Source: Kuschelorhynchus macadamiae
Taxonomy: Eukaryota; Arthropoda; Insecta; Coleoptera; Curculionidae
Direction: 5' to 3'
DNA length: 64,000 nucleotides
Assembly: GCA_030620095.1 (NCBI GenBank)
Contig: JAUTXW010000133.1
Span: forward strand, 622,501-686,500
Shown here: positions 1 through 12,384 of the stretch, piece after piece
Position numbering within the stretch: position 1 is the first letter of the stretch
How the letters are laid out: each line of letters begins with the position of its first letter
The notes under the pieces: generated by a model
Told to the model about the DNA's origin: nothing
The model's database searches: none
The model's input: the letters and a program-made list of their open reading frames with translations, nothing else
Translations under genes and position numbers: made by a program

Positions 1-689
1 TACAGCTAGTTTAAAATGTTTTTTTTTTGTTTCGACATCCTTCCTTTAGATTAAGAAGAAATACTTATCAAGCTCTAGATTATTTTAATTAATTAATAGT
101 CTTACAAATTAGATTTTCAGGCCTCCAATTGAAAAATAACTTAAAAAAACATAAAATATGCTGTTTAAAATTGACAATTGAACACACATTTATGGTTTTA
201 CTACTTACCATTAGTTTCCAGAATTTCGCCCACTTCTTGCCATTATTTGTTAACAGTAATCTTGTTTTTATGTTTAGGATCTTATAACGCAGCATTTCTA
301 TAAACACAACTAATTAATTTTCCGCTAAACGACATTATAATAAAATAAACACGTCGAATCAACAACCAAAAACGCAAATTAGCCATAACAAGTCAAAAAT
401 CAAACTAATTTGTTTCCAACTTCTTTCGCGTTTAAGAAAGAAGTAAACGCCCGGGAAGCTGGACATGCTTTTTATGTAGCCACTTGCATTTATTTGAATT
501 ATTCTACTTCTAGACGCGAAACTCGCTCCTAAAGTTTAAGCCGTTACAAATGGTTAAAACGCTTTTCTCGCTTTCTGTGTGGCTGTACACTAACGATTTT
601 TTTGTCAATTAGCCTCACTTCTAACTTCTGTAACTTTACAAATTATAGAACGGAAGTTTTCACGGCTTTGGCCAATGAAGAAATCATGA
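1..689. other. No recognisable gene, AT-rich
   Basis: I see only short chance reading frames and no repeat shared with the rest of the window. Confidence 0.5.
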
Positions 690-1020
690 TTCTTGGGATT
701 AGACCGTGTCAAATTGGAACTACTATCCGACGTTTCGCTTTCGATTGCGCGAGGCATTTTCAGGGATCTTTACTCTACGAGATCTGAACACTGAATCAGC
801 TCGGAGAGATTCAGGTGGACTTTTATATCTCCGAGCCGTGATCCTGTGTTAAGATAGGTTTCCACGTGTGATGTAGACCATTTCGATCGATCGTCAGTGC
901 AATAGACGCGCCACTCATACAAAGTAAGTAAATATGTTTCAAATTTTCTTAATCCATTCACTGAAAAGACAGATTCTTTTATAAAAAACTCTACACATTT
1001 TGTAGAAAACTTAAAGCAAT

Positions 1021-2165
1021 CCAGTACGATTCGGAAGATATTTTGGTCAGTTTCTCTGTAGAATCACTATACACAATTGTTCCTGTCAACGACTCAATTT
1101 CCATTATATCAGACATATTGGATCATAATAATCTTGATAACAACTTAAAAGACTTAGTAGAAGCTTGTCTGACATCTATCTAGTTCATTTTTAAGGAACT
1201 TTTTATGAACAAACTTTAGGGGCAGTTATGGGATATCCTCTATCACCTGTGGTATAATATCTTTATGGAAACCTTTTAGGATATTGCTCTAACATCCGCT
1301 CCACTAAAACCAAAACACTGGTTCAGATATATAGATGATATTTTTGTTGTTTGGCCTCATGGACAGGATAATCTCCTCATATTTCTGGAGCACTTTAATC
1401 AACAATATCATAATATCAAGTTCACAATTGAAATTGAATCTAATGGAACGATTCCCTTTCTAGATGTTTGTGTTCAAAATAAGGAAAATAGTATATTAGG
1501 ACATTCTGTTTATAGAAAACCGACGTATACCAATAGATACTTTAATGCAAATTCCCACCACCATCTAGCACAAAAGAAATCGGTTATTCACTCACTAGTA
1601 ATTAGAGCCATTTCGATGTTTGATCAAGATTCACTAACAACGGAAAGATCGAAACTGACCGAAGCACTGAGAGGGAATGGGTATTGCACTGAAGATATTA
1701 CGCGTTCAATAAAGCCTATAGTCATCCAACTCCGCGAAAGGAAAATGATAAGGAGCCACCGTTAGGTAGTTTTGTTCTTCCCCACATACATGGCACTACA
1801 GACAAAATAGGACGATTACTTCGGCGGGTCCAATATGCGTACAATCTTCATTAAACATAAGAAGAGTCGACAATGCTTGCGATCCCCTAAAGATGTTATA
1901 CCTTTTCAAACAGAAGGCGTGTATAAAATCCCTTGCCCCTTTGGAGAAATGTATGTGGGAGAAACAAGACGCTTAATACCAACTAGAGGAATATGAACTA
2001 TGTATTAAAAAGAAACAAATTGTTCAGTCTGCTGTAGTTGAACACCAGCATACCACTGGTCATATTATAAATGTAAAGGAAACCAAGGTCCTAGCATCGG
2101 TTTCAGGATTCTATAAATGAAAAATTAGGGAATCTATTGAAATTTTTAAACGTACAAAAAATTTC
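1021..2165 (+). pseudogene. PLE-1 reverse transcriptase / GIY-YIG endonuclease remnant
   Basis: Conceptual translation gives a Penelope-type RT in pieces. Near 1027 the block usually read as SFDVxSLF appears as SFSVESLY, so the first catalytic aspartate is lost. Near 1324 the active-site box is intact (YIDDIF), followed by the conserved PFLD block near 1457. After frameshifts a GIY-YIG start is visible near 1918-1970 (GVYKIPC, then YVGET). Penelope elements encode one protein with RT followed by a GIY-YIG nuclease, and that order is kept. The N-terminal domain upstream of the first RT block is not found, and several stops and shifts make it non-functional. Confidence 0.85.
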
Positions 2166-2311
2166 AATAGAGATACGGGTTACGGTCTACATCACACGTG
2201 GAAACCGATCTTAACACAGAGTTACTGTTCGGCGAGCACAAGTCGGGTATAAAACCCCGCCTAAATCTCTCCGAGTTCATTCAGTGTTCAGATGTCGTGG
2301 AGTAAAGATTT

Positions 2312-2345
2312 CTGAAGATCCTCGTGCAATCGAAGGCGAAACGTC
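2312..2345 (+). ncRNA. Putative hammerhead ribozyme core, PLE-1 3' end
   Basis: The order is CTGAAGA, a possible stem II (CCTCG with CGAAGG, one bulge), GAAA, then CGTC. Cleavage would follow C2345. Stem III would be the self-complementary ACGT with no loop, a form thought to work mainly as a dimer. Stem I is weak. Penelope elements are known to carry hammerheads in their terminal repeats, which supports the call. Confidence 0.45.
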
Positions 2346-2619
2346 AATAATCCCAACAACCAGGATTATTTAATTACTTTACAAGTTCCCTATTTATAGC
2401 ATAAACATACAGTATAAAAAATGCCTATAGGTATATCTTGGTTTACGTTTGAGTTAATGGTTTTATAGCTTCTGGGAGCCCTTAAGGCATCACCTACCCT
2501 TCTGGCAATATTTTTTCCTAATTTATACATTTAAACTCTATGATTCGATGAGTTCGTGAGTTTGATTAATAAAACTTCACCCGATTTTCCGCCCGCCTAC
2601 AGTATCTGCCACCACAGCG

Positions 2620-3118
2620 CCTTCTTGCCGACGCCCTATGGAAATTATGAGCCTGATTCATATACAAAATTTATAACTTGCCTACTATTGGAGAAATTGC
2701 TTTCATACTTTGTATGAACATAGTAGTTGGAATAAGGGTAAAAGCTATTATATAGATTCAACCAATATTATTTCTCACACGGATTTATTTTTGATATAAT
2801 ACATGGTTACTAGAAAAAAGCTTGCGAATTTTGCATTTTCGTTTGCTTGTAGCTCTTGATGATTTTTTTAACCTATTATTCAAACTATAACTCTCTGAAA
2901 ATTATATTAAAGTTAATTGCCTGCATATACAGTGTGTTTTTTTAAGCATCCTCGCCTCCACTAAGCCTTTTTCCTAAATAATTTTTCAAAAAAAAATTAA
3001 ACTAATAGAGTATATAGGATGCAGATTAATTCAGATTTAGCAAAGGAACACAATATTCCTACTTGAAAAAAATAAGAAAGAACGAATTTTTATAATTCGT
3101 GTTACATAGTAATATATG
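2620..3118. repeat. Repeat R1, copy 1
   Basis: This stretch is collinear with 14835-15324 in the same orientation, sharing for example GAACATAGTAGTTGG and ATTTCTCACACGGATTTATT. It ends at GTTACATAGTAATATATG immediately before a TACAGGG terminus. Together with the next feature it forms one longer repeat unit. No coding capacity was recognised. Confidence 0.75.
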
Positions 3119-3774
3119 TACAGGGTAGTTCTTCATATTTTGACAAGCTTTGGCGATTTTATTATAATATTTAGGAAATAAGTTCAATAAGAAAGCTGTA
3201 AGTTTTCTCTTAAATCGTAAGAATTTGCTAAGAACATAAACAAATGAACGTCGCAAAGCTGTCAATTATTGACAACTTTGTTTTTTTAAGGAATAACTTG
3301 TATATTATGACATATTGGAATTCTACGGGGAATTCTAGATATATTTGATATAACATACCCCATGTCTATCTAGCTCTGTTTCTGAAATAGTGACATTTGT
3401 AAAATGACAGTTTTTCCCCTTTCGGATGCTACAGAATCCAAACTAGTAGCTTAGAAAACTAAGATGAAAACATGCAAACCGTTCTGCTCTATGTTGTATC
3501 GTTTGGATTATTTAGCACGTCAAAGAAAACTGTCATTTTTCAAATGTCAATATTTCAGAAACGGAGACAGAGACATGACGTAATATACAGAGTGTTTTTT
3601 CCAAAAAACCAAAATTGTCAATTTTTGAAAGCTTTGCGACGTTCATTTGTTTCTCTTCTTTCTTTCTTACGATTTAAGAGAAACCTTATAATTTTTGTAT
3701 TTGAACTTTTTTCTATATATTATAATAAAACTGTCATGTCATAGCTTGTCATAATATGAGGAACTACACTGTAC
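3118..3774. repeat. Palindromic MITE, Tc1/mariner-type ends
   Basis: It begins TACAGGGTAGTTCTTCATA and ends with the complement-type TGAGGAACTACACTGTA. The left arm (about 3119-3310) is the reverse complement of about 3585-3773. It has no coding sequence. The TA-flanked TACAGGG ends suggest mobilisation by a mariner-family transposase. The same family is at 20979-21440. Confidence 0.75.
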
Positions 3775-5288
3775 ATAATTTATGGGACAAATTCATTATT
3801 TATCAACCCAGGGTACTTTAGGGAAAACACTGTGACAGGTGTATAATTATTTTTGGATTGCATATTTTTATCAAATTAACGTACAAAAGAATGCCTGTGA
3901 AATTTTTTATTTTTGTTAATGACACACCCTGTATATATTCCCAGTTTTGAATTCTACCCAAAACGTTATGAATATTTGACAGTTATGTCATTTTTGGTAG
4001 ATTACATAGAATCTCTATTGAAAATCAGAGAAATGGTTTTTGGATTAAGGTCTCTAGCTGCAAAAATAAAAAGTTATAGGCTTTTGAAATCAACAAACAT
4101 TTAAAGGCTCCTAAACTATATGTTTGTATTTTTAATACTAAAAAATGCTACTTCAAATTTTAAGAATGAAATAAGAGTGATAAGACCTTTTAAAGTCTTT
4201 TTAGAGTCGCAACTTGTCATATTTTCACGAATAACTTCGGAACCCGCAAAAAAGTACAGCTGATTTTTTTAATGTGACTAATGTATTACTGAGCTACAAA
4301 TTACCATAATATTCGAGGCGTGGGGAAACGGGGGTAACTGCTAAAAGCTTCGTAAAACTTAAAGTTTGCCTTGATTATACCATTTTTCATAGTGCGACAG
4401 GTTCTGGCATTATAGATATGATTTAAAACGATTAAGAAAAATCACGACTATACTCCATCATTGCAGTTTTTTGTAGCCAACTCCCCTTTTAAGAGGGAAG
4501 GTGATATTTTTTCTATGTACTTATATACGCCCAAGATCATCCGTCGCAATAAAGTTTTTTTCAAAACAAAGATTCCCTTGTGAAGCAGAATTTTATAGAA
4601 TATTCCCATATTTCTTACGACAATGCTACATTAAACCCATCCATTATATATTCGTATTTGTATCTCCTTCCACAGAAAACTTTCCTTTCTGCGATTCATG
4701 TATTTCAAACAACAGGATTATCTTTTTCACATATTTACATGTTTTTCTCGAAAGCGCACAAATGCCAGAAGACGACGTGGGAGAGGGGATATAGAACATC
4801 TCATTTTCTTTTTCCCCACCCCGACTCATTTCCCTCCGCTAAGCAGCACTTTGAGAAAATCTCAGTGTGCCGGGAAATTTTTGTCGGTGCGCCACGCATT
4901 TTGAAACTGTAAACGGAAAGGAAAACCGCGTTTTTCGGTTCGCGGGTGAATATTTTTGAACTTTTCCAACGTGTGAGGAAATTTTTTTTTGGTGGGTAAG
5001 TCCTTCCACATATATTTTTATTTCGTTATTGTATCTTATTATTAATTTAATTGAATTTTTTTTTTATTATTAAAGAGTTTAAGCAATTTTAAACTTTTGC
5101 AATGTGGGAGAATTTTTGTATTTGTTATTTGACTTACCAATCAAATATAAGATTCTACGATCTTTCAGAATTAAAATGCGTTCGCTGTCTTTATGCGAAG
5201 TAAACCCAAATATGCTATTCGATAAAAACGTTTCAGTTGATGACAAATAAGTTACAAATAAAAAATACATAAATTCTTATTCGACATT

Positions 5289-5290
<2 letters not shown>
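3775..5290. other. No gene recognised; one MITE end and one GC-richer patch
   Basis: An ACACCCTGTATA motif near 3924 looks like the right end of another TACAGGG-type element. A GC-richer patch at about 4740-4940 contains overlapping reading frames in several phases with no recognisable product, followed by a GGTAAGT splice-donor-like site near 4995. I cannot assign a gene. Confidence 0.4.

Positions 5291-5385
<95 letters not shown>
5291..5385. repeat. (TA)n microsatellite
   Basis: An uninterrupted TA dinucleotide run of about 95 bp. Confidence 0.98.
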
Positions 5386-5387
<2 letters not shown>

Positions 5388-8300
5388 TTTTTTTGCTGAT
5401 CAATACAACGACAAATATAAACATATTTGTGCCCAGATAAAGTAAATATTAACCAATAAATGGTATATTTATTTAAAGTTTATAAGAAAAAAATAAAAAT
5501 ATGGTTTAACATATCCATATTTTTGGTTAATAATGATATTTTAACAAAATGGTATGTGCGATTGTTTGTATATTATTCATGTACAGGGTTTTTGGATATA
5601 AATGAACCTCGTAATTAACAATAATGTAAATAAAACACTTTAAACTAAACTGCTGGCTATAAATATTGCATCATAAATTTTTTTTATCAAAGTGAAAAGA
5701 TATATATTTCAGTTGCAAAACACAATATCGAGATACGGTTTTCGGTGTTCGTTTGTTCGATGTGTTGTGTTTACGCTTCTAATTGCACCTAAAATTCTCA
5801 AATATTTTTTAAATTTTTTTTGCTTCTGATCGAGATGATCTCTGATAAAATACAAAAAAAAATTTTGGCATTTTTTGATATTTTCGTTTCTTTGCAACAT
5901 AAAGGGTTTTTACGATAATTTTGGACATCTTCATACAAATGGAGCTTTATCTTAACAACCTGTATACAAAACAAAATATATTACCTGAGTTATGATCAGT
6001 AGTTATACCGTTAACGTTACGAATAATACGTTTACATACACGGTGTATCAAAATTTAGATAGAATTTACCTAGTTTGATGTATTCTATAGATTTTTTTAT
6101 TATTCGATTTTGAAATTATGTCAGACGAAAGACGATTCAAATATACCTGTTGTTATACAACTTTTGTGAACTATGGACCTTTTTGTCGAAATGGTTTTTT
6201 TCATTTTTACTTTAGCCATTTTATTAGTCTAGAATCTAGATAGAGAGTATTCGCTTTTAGTTGAAAAAAGGAATATATCAACGCACCCTGGAAACTCAAA
6301 AATGAGAATTTTATTTAAGAAAGGGAAATAGAGACAATTTTATTTATTCCTTGTACCAGGAAAACTTTAAAAGAAATTGCATTTTATTGACCATACAAGG
6401 TGTTACAAATTTGAGTGTATGCAATATGCATGGAGATCTGGAAACCGCAATATGGTGTTTAATAGTATTCCGTTTACAAAATGACAAAATTCCCAACCAC
6501 TTCGGAGATGTTCGCATAATTACGATTTAGGTATTTAAAAATAAATTTTAGATTATTGTAGCCACTTTATTTTCTCTACAAGACGACATTATCAAATTTT
6601 AAATGCGACAATTATTTTTTGGGCCACCATCATCAAAATATTTTTTTTGAAATACGGACCTGGAATTTTTATTTTATTTTTTTGAAACTTAGTACGTCCT
6701 AGTTAAAATTTCCATAAGAAGCAATGTGTTCGATTGGTATATACGGATTTTTTTCACTTTTTGTATGTAAAAAACAAACATTTTTTGGGCAAATGTGATA
6801 TATTATCGTATTTAGAGGTCATAAGCTTCAAAAAAATAAAATATTTAGAATATTAAGGTCCGTATTGAAAAAAAAAATAAGTAGATGAGGGTGACTCGAA
6901 TATGAAACGTCGCATTTAAAATTTGATAATTCCCTCTTGTAGAGAAGAAAAAGTTGCAACATACCCCAAAACTTTATTAACAATTTAGTAAGGTGTCTAA
7001 TGTGATGGGAGGACCTACCAGATACTAACTAAATCAATAATATCCTATTGTTGGCTCAACCGGTACGCTTTTATATAACCCACCGTACGTGGTGCTACAA
7101 ATTCGAGTGTATTCATGGGAATTTGGGAAACCGTAAAAAATTCAATTTGGTTTTCACTAATATACCTTTTACAAACTGATGAAATTCAAATCCACTTCGG
7201 AGATATTTACATAAATATATTTTTTTCCGAATTGGTTTTTAATTTTTTACTGACTACTATTTTAATACGTATTTAAAAATAAATTTTACCAATTTATTGA
7301 ATTTTTTTTTCTATACAAGACGGAATTATCAACTTTTAAGAAGGTTTCGTATTCAGATCACCCTAATCAACTTAATTTTTTTTAAATACAGACCTGGATT
7401 TTCGATTTAATTTTTTTGAAGCTTATGAACCCTATATACAGTAAAGTGTCTCACTTGCCCAAAAAATGTTTGTTTTTTACAAACAACAACTCAAGAAAGT
7501 CGGAATATACCAATTATTCTCCAACTCATTGTTTCTTATGGGAATTCTCTTTATTATACATTTTGTATGCAAGTATATGGTAGGTCATTGTTATTAAAAA
7601 TGAAGTAAAAAAATCTAGTTACGTATTTAAAAAAATAATTTGATGATGGTGTTCCAAAAAAGAAACATCGTATTTAAAATTTGATAATGCTCTCTTGTAG
7701 AGAAAATAAAGTGGCTACAATAATTTAAAATTTATTTTTAAATACCCATTGAAATAAAGTCAAGAAAAAATAAAAACGAAATCGGGAAAAATCGTATTTA
7801 TGCGAATATCTCCGAAGTGGTTGGGAGTTTTATCAATTTATAAACGGAATACTATTAAACACCATATTGCGCAACTTCTCCTACCTTTTAACTTACTTTG
7901 TACCTCTGACGGTTTTCCAGATCTCCATGCATATTGCTTACACTCAAATTTGTAACATCCTGTACAGTCAATAAAATGCAATTTCTTCTAAAGTTTTTTT
8001 ACATCAATTCCTGATACAACGAATAAATAAAATTGTCTTTTCTTGCCTTTCTTAAATGAAATTGTCATTTGTGGGTTTTCAGGGTGCATTGATATGTCCC
8101 CTTTTTCAACTAAAAGCGAATACCATGTATCTAGACTAATAGAATCGCTAGAGTAAAAAAAAAAACCATTTCGGCGAAAAGTCCTTAGTTTACAAAAGTT
8201 GTATATCAACAGGTATATTGTAATCGTCTTACGTCTGACATAATTTCTAAATCGAATAATAAGAAAATCTATAAAATGTATCAAATCAATGTTAGGTAAA

Positions 8301-8788
8301 TCCTAGTTTTGATACACCTTGTATCTAAACCTATTATTGGTAATATTAACAGTATAACTACTGATCATAACTCAGGTAATAATATTTTGTTTTGTATACA
8401 GGTTGTTAAGATAAAGCTCCATTTGTATGAAGATGTCCAAATTTTTGTAAAAACCCTGTATATTGCAAAGAAACGAAATATCAAAAAATGCCAAAAATCG
8501 TTTTTTTTAAATTTTATCTTGATCAGAAGCAAAAAAAAATTAAAAAAATTTTGAGAATTTTAGGAAGTAATAAACTTTTGGGAAAATGTAAGAGTTTTAT
8601 TTTATGTATATGTATTATTCTAGGTGCTCATATGCAGTCGTGCAATTAGAAGCGCAAACCCAACAGATCGACCAAACGAACACCGAAAACCGCCTCTCGA
8701 TATTGTGTTTTGAAACATGAAACAAAATTTTCTTGATGCAATGTTTATGGCCAGCAGTTTATTTTAGATTTTCACTTTTATTCACGAC

Positions 8789-8830
8789 TTGTGACATATA
8801 TTTCGCTAACACTATAGCTTCGTCAGACAA
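8789..8830 (-). ncRNA. Hammerhead ribozyme core, PLE-2 left (inverted) arm
   Basis: On the minus strand: TTGT, CTGACGA, A, GCTA...TAGC (stem II), GAAA, then T-ATAT-GTC and ACAA. Stem I is TTGT/ACAA. Stem III is two pairs capped by ATAT (one is a U-G wobble), and cleavage would follow GTC. This is the same layout as in PLE-4. One extra base after CTGANGA is shared by both. Confidence 0.6.
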
Positions 8831-9130
8831 ACGGTATTTAAACTTACAATTTGCTAAATGAGCTTGATTCTTATAAAAATTGATTTCTAGCTAAAGATTA
8901 ACATATTTATTTTTTTCTTTAAGTGGTAAAGGGTAAATTTCTCAAAAGAAAAAGACGTCTTGGAAAAAGGTTTTAATTACAATATAAATTCGTCAATTAA
9001 CAGTAAAACATTAGAATATTTGGGAGTAGAAACAGAGCTAGGCAACAAAACAAAACCGAAACAAAATATTTATTCGCTAAAGAAATAAAAGATAAATATC
9101 ACAAAAACAAATATAAATAAAAACGCGGTT

Positions 9131-10743
9131 GTGAAAAGTATGCAACAAAAAACCACAGAGAATAATCTCATTTTTACTACGGCAGATAAAGAAAAAACTA
9201 TAATCGCTATAGATAAAAAAGATTATTCCCAAAAAACTCTAGATTTTTTAGGCCCAACAAAATATATCAATGTTACAAACAAACCAACTGACAAATCTCA
9301 GAAACAAGTTTTAGCAATAATCGAAAAGTGTAAGAATATTTTCTCAGGAAAAGATAAGTTTTTTCTTAGTCATGAATCCACAGCCACCCGAACTTTATTG
9401 TTTTATTAAACTCCACAAGGAAAATTTACCTATAAAACCGGTAGTCTCATTTATGACTGCTCCTACCTTTAAACTTTCTAAAGAAAAATGACAGATATTG
9501 TTATTGAAAAAACCAATTTTGCATCGACCTATTCTGTTATAAAAATCGATTGATTTAATTAATAAAATTAAAAATTTTAAATTGCCAAGTAATTCTATGT
9601 TTATATCGTTTGACGTAAAAAAACATTTCCCAAGCATACCACCACTAGAGACAGTTGAAATTTTAAAAAATAATCTTAATATAAACAAAACCATTCCTAT
9701 CCTACAAACAGGAATTAGAGATGTCTTAAAAGTATGCATGAACCAAAATTACTTCCAGTTTAATGAGAAGTTATTTTCAGCCAAGGATGGCCTTATTATA
9801 GGAAACCCTTTAAGTCCACTACTGGCTGAAATATTTATGCATATTTGGTAGAAAAAAATTAAAATAAACCCTGTGTTTCAAAAATGTCTCTATTGGTACA
9901 CATACGTCGACGATATATTGGTCATATTTTTAAAATATTTAAATACTACACCCAAAAATATACAATTTACTGTCGAAATAGAAACTAATAACTCTGTAAA
10001 CTTTAGATTTAAACATAACAAAGGTAGCAAATAAACACGAATTTTCAAATTTTCATAAACTTGCACATACGGACACAACCATCAACAATAAATCAATGCA
10101 TCCAGTAGCACACAAACTAGCAAAATTTCATAGGATTATACATAGACGGGTTTCAAATTAAACCTAATTAAACAAATAGCAGTTAACAATGGATATGACG
10201 CCAAAATAATTGACACTTTTTTAAATAAAAAAAATACTAAAAAAACACATTTTACCCTGTACCTCCTAAAGAAAAAAATAAATATAGGATACTTACTCAT
10301 ATCGGTAAACCTACAGAAAAGGTGTCTTCTATACCTCGGAAAAAGAACATAGAAATTGCATTGAAAACAAATAATAATCTAAGTAAATTCATAAAAAAAT
10401 AACAAAGAAAAAACAGATAAAAATAGTAAATCCGGGTTTTTTAAATTAAACTGTGGATCATGCCGAAAAGTGTATATAGGCCAGACTGGGAGAACTTTTA
10501 AACAGAGATTAGCAGAGCCTAAACGAAGTTTTATCAAAAATAAAACAGATTCAACATACGTTGAACATTAGTTAGATAATAACCATGCTTTCGATAAAAA
10601 GTTTGAAATATTACATACAATAAACAAAAGTAAAAAATTGTCACTTTTAAAGTGTATGGCAATTAATAAACGTAAAAACACCCACTATCTCTTAAACGAT
10701 CGATTAGATATGAATAATTCACCTCTTTTAAACCTATTTTGTT
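9131..10743 (+). pseudogene. PLE-2 reverse transcriptase / GIY-YIG endonuclease, frameshifted
   Basis: Successive frames match a Penelope protein in order. The N-terminal block with ADKEKTIIAIDKKDY is near 9180. After a shift comes a PELYCFIKLHKENLP block near 9385. The RT block ISFDVKKHFPSIPP is near 9606, followed by GNPLSPLLAEIFM near 9800, an active-site YVDDIL near 9903, and a GIY-YIG start (KVYIGQTGRTF) near 10468. RT and nuclease motifs keep their key residues, but at least three shifts or stops interrupt the frame. Part of the region between RT and nuclease is poorly preserved. Confidence 0.88.
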
Positions 10744-10863
10744 AGAAATTTTCGTCCAAATGTTATTTTGGGACTCTCGTAAGCCATAAAAGTCTTTTCC
10801 TAGAAATATGTTTTTATAAAAATCAAGCTCATTTAGCAAATTGTCAGTTTAATTAAATACCGT

Positions 10864-10900
10864 TTGTCTGACGAAGCTACAGAGTTAGCGAAATGTAAGT
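10864..10900 (+). ncRNA. Degenerate hammerhead, PLE-2 right end
   Basis: CTGACGA, the GCTA...TAGC stem and GAAA are present, but the loop of stem III and the 3' side of stem I seen in the left arm are missing (GAAATGTA follows). It is probably inactive. Confidence 0.4.
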
Positions 10901-10965
10901 TGTGGATAAAAGTGAAACCCTAAGAGAGTTTAAAGTGTTTTATTTACACTGTTCATAATGAATTT

Positions 10966-12059
10966 TCATCAAGCAACGATCTAGTCAATCAACTCATCAT
11001 TTGCGTGCGTATTTCTATAGATATTAAAAAAAGTTTAATACAAAACATTCTTCAAATTGTACGATTTTTTTCTAATGTAGTTTGCAGATATACATGGTGT
11101 TTAATTTTTTTATCTCTAAAGACTCCGAGAAATTTGACAAAAACTATGCCATAAAAGGCAATATGTTAATGTGTTAGAGAGACAGAAAACGTTCTTCTAC
11201 GTAGTGGAGACAAATTTTTAAAGATAAAGGTATTAAACTTAGTATATTTAAAATCAGCCGGAGGCTAATTTGATAAACGTATAATAAACAGGGTGTTATA
11301 TTTAAAAAATTAAAGATGATGTTGGTTTCAGAAAAACTAAACGCTCTGTGTATTTGTAAACTAAACTAAAAAAAATCCTATAATTTAAAGAAACTTTTGC
11401 ATTTAACTTTTTTTGATACTTAGAAAAATACGAAAGTTAATGAGTGGGTGCATTTATTTAGTTTTTCGGTAATTAGGTTTATTATGTGTTTCGATAGTTT
11501 GCGAAAAAATAGTTTATTAAACTATTTTAATAAAATCAAGACAGTTTGTGACAAAGAGTTTTTATAGTGTTTGGTGAGTTCTGATATTAAACAGCGCATT
11601 TTTTTAAGGTAAGTTAAGAAATATTTTAAAATTATTTTATTTCTGGTCTTTAAGATAAGGCATATTATGTCTAGGGATAAAACTAATCAAATTATAATTG
11701 TTCTTTTGTAAATATGGGGAGTAAATACCAGTACGAGTAATGACCTTTAAATACTTTATTAAGCTGTTTACCATATATTTAGATCAATAATGGTTTTCCG
11801 ATAAGAGTTACCGAACTGATTTATTTAGAAATAAAATGCGCTAATATTTGTATTTATTATTATATTGTTTTAATAAATAGGTCAAATAATTACAATTATA
11901 TATACAAAACAGTATCTGCCTTTGGCTCTAGAATATTTTTTTGACGAATTTGAGTTAGGTTCTTCTGAGCAATTTAGGATAGGAGATCGGTGTTGTCTTA
12001 TTGCTTTAAAAAACCACACAAATTGTAAAAAATTTTATATGGGTATACTTTTAGTTGGA
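10966..12059. other. No gene recognised
   Basis: AT-rich, with scattered TACATGGTGTT- and ACAGGGTGTT-like MITE ends (about 11094 and 11287) that I could not pair. No coding signal was recognised. Confidence 0.4.
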
Positions 12060-12081
12060 GAACGAATTTAGCGCATTTTCA

Positions 12082-12380
12082 TCAGAACTCCATGACAATC
12101 TGTGCCAAAATGGGGCTGATGGGAGAACCAATGGGGGTACCAAAGATTTGTTGATAGGAGTTGTTATCAAAAGAAAAATAATAGTTATTACATAAAAAGT
12201 TTAAAACTCTAAAAAAGTTGTCCTTTAATAAGGTCGTGTTATTTTCAATTTTTTGCCATTGGGCAAGCAAAATTTCGTTAACAAGTTGAAATGGTATGTT
12301 TGTAAATAACGAAACGACATCTAATGAAATCAAAACATAGCCGTGGGGCAAAATCACACCATTAACAGCATTTACAAAAA
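12082..12380 (-). pseudogene. PLE-3 RT, inverted N-terminal half
   Basis: The minus-strand translation reads FVNAVNGVILPHGYV, then ISLDVVSLFTNIP (first catalytic aspartate), and later GTPIGSPISPILAQIVMEF. These are the RT blocks that normally precede the YxDD box. The reading stops exactly where the plus-strand half restarts with MDFILEKIIEK, so a three-residue overlap (MEF/MDF) sits at the two sides of the break. Confidence 0.85.
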
Positions 12381-12384
12381 CAAA

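Larger units (their letters stand above)
690..2360 (+). mobile_element. PLE-1, decayed Penelope-like element with inverted arms
   Basis: The stretch at about 690-880 is the reverse complement of about 2185-2355, sharing for example CCACGTGTGATGTAGACC and its complement. The arms enclose plus-strand RT and GIY-YIG remnants. A terminal repeat with an inverted copy at the other end is the usual Penelope arrangement. Both arms have drifted and the coding part is broken, so this is an old copy. The outer edges are approximate. Confidence 0.8.
8762..10927 (+). mobile_element. PLE-2, Penelope-like element nested in the foldback
   Basis: Inverted terminal parts (about 8789-8880 and 10815-10905) enclose plus-strand RT and GIY-YIG remnants. 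GTTTA lies at both junctions (8757-8761 and 10928-10932). This could be a 5-bp duplication, but the equivalent site in the opposite foldback arm already has GTTTA twice in tandem, so the duplication is ambiguous. Confidence 0.8.
5580..10965. mobile_element. Large foldback element, right arm split by PLE-2
   Basis: The arm at about 5600-6620 is the reverse complement of about 7640-8761, and the match resumes for about 35 bp after PLE-2 at 10928. The centre contains a further inverted pair (about 6840-6960 against 7310-7400), so palindromes are nested. No transposase was recognised. Recurring internal motifs (GAAACGTCG, TCCGAAGTGG) are shared with the foldback at 26140-27118, making this a repeat family. 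Autonomy looks unlikely. The left terminus near TACAGGGTTTTTGG is approximate. Confidence 0.75.

Noticed and set aside
4501..4912. Three overlapping plus-strand frames and one minus-strand frame in a GC-richer patch
   Set aside because: No frame shows a known motif and all are open by chance of base composition. A promoter or first exon is possible but not supported.
5233..5424. Open frame of repeated Tyr-Ile residues
   Set aside because: It is only the translation of a (TA)n array. The same applies to frames at 13525-13912, 14026-14214, 28247-28444, 30797-31054 and 33443-33697.
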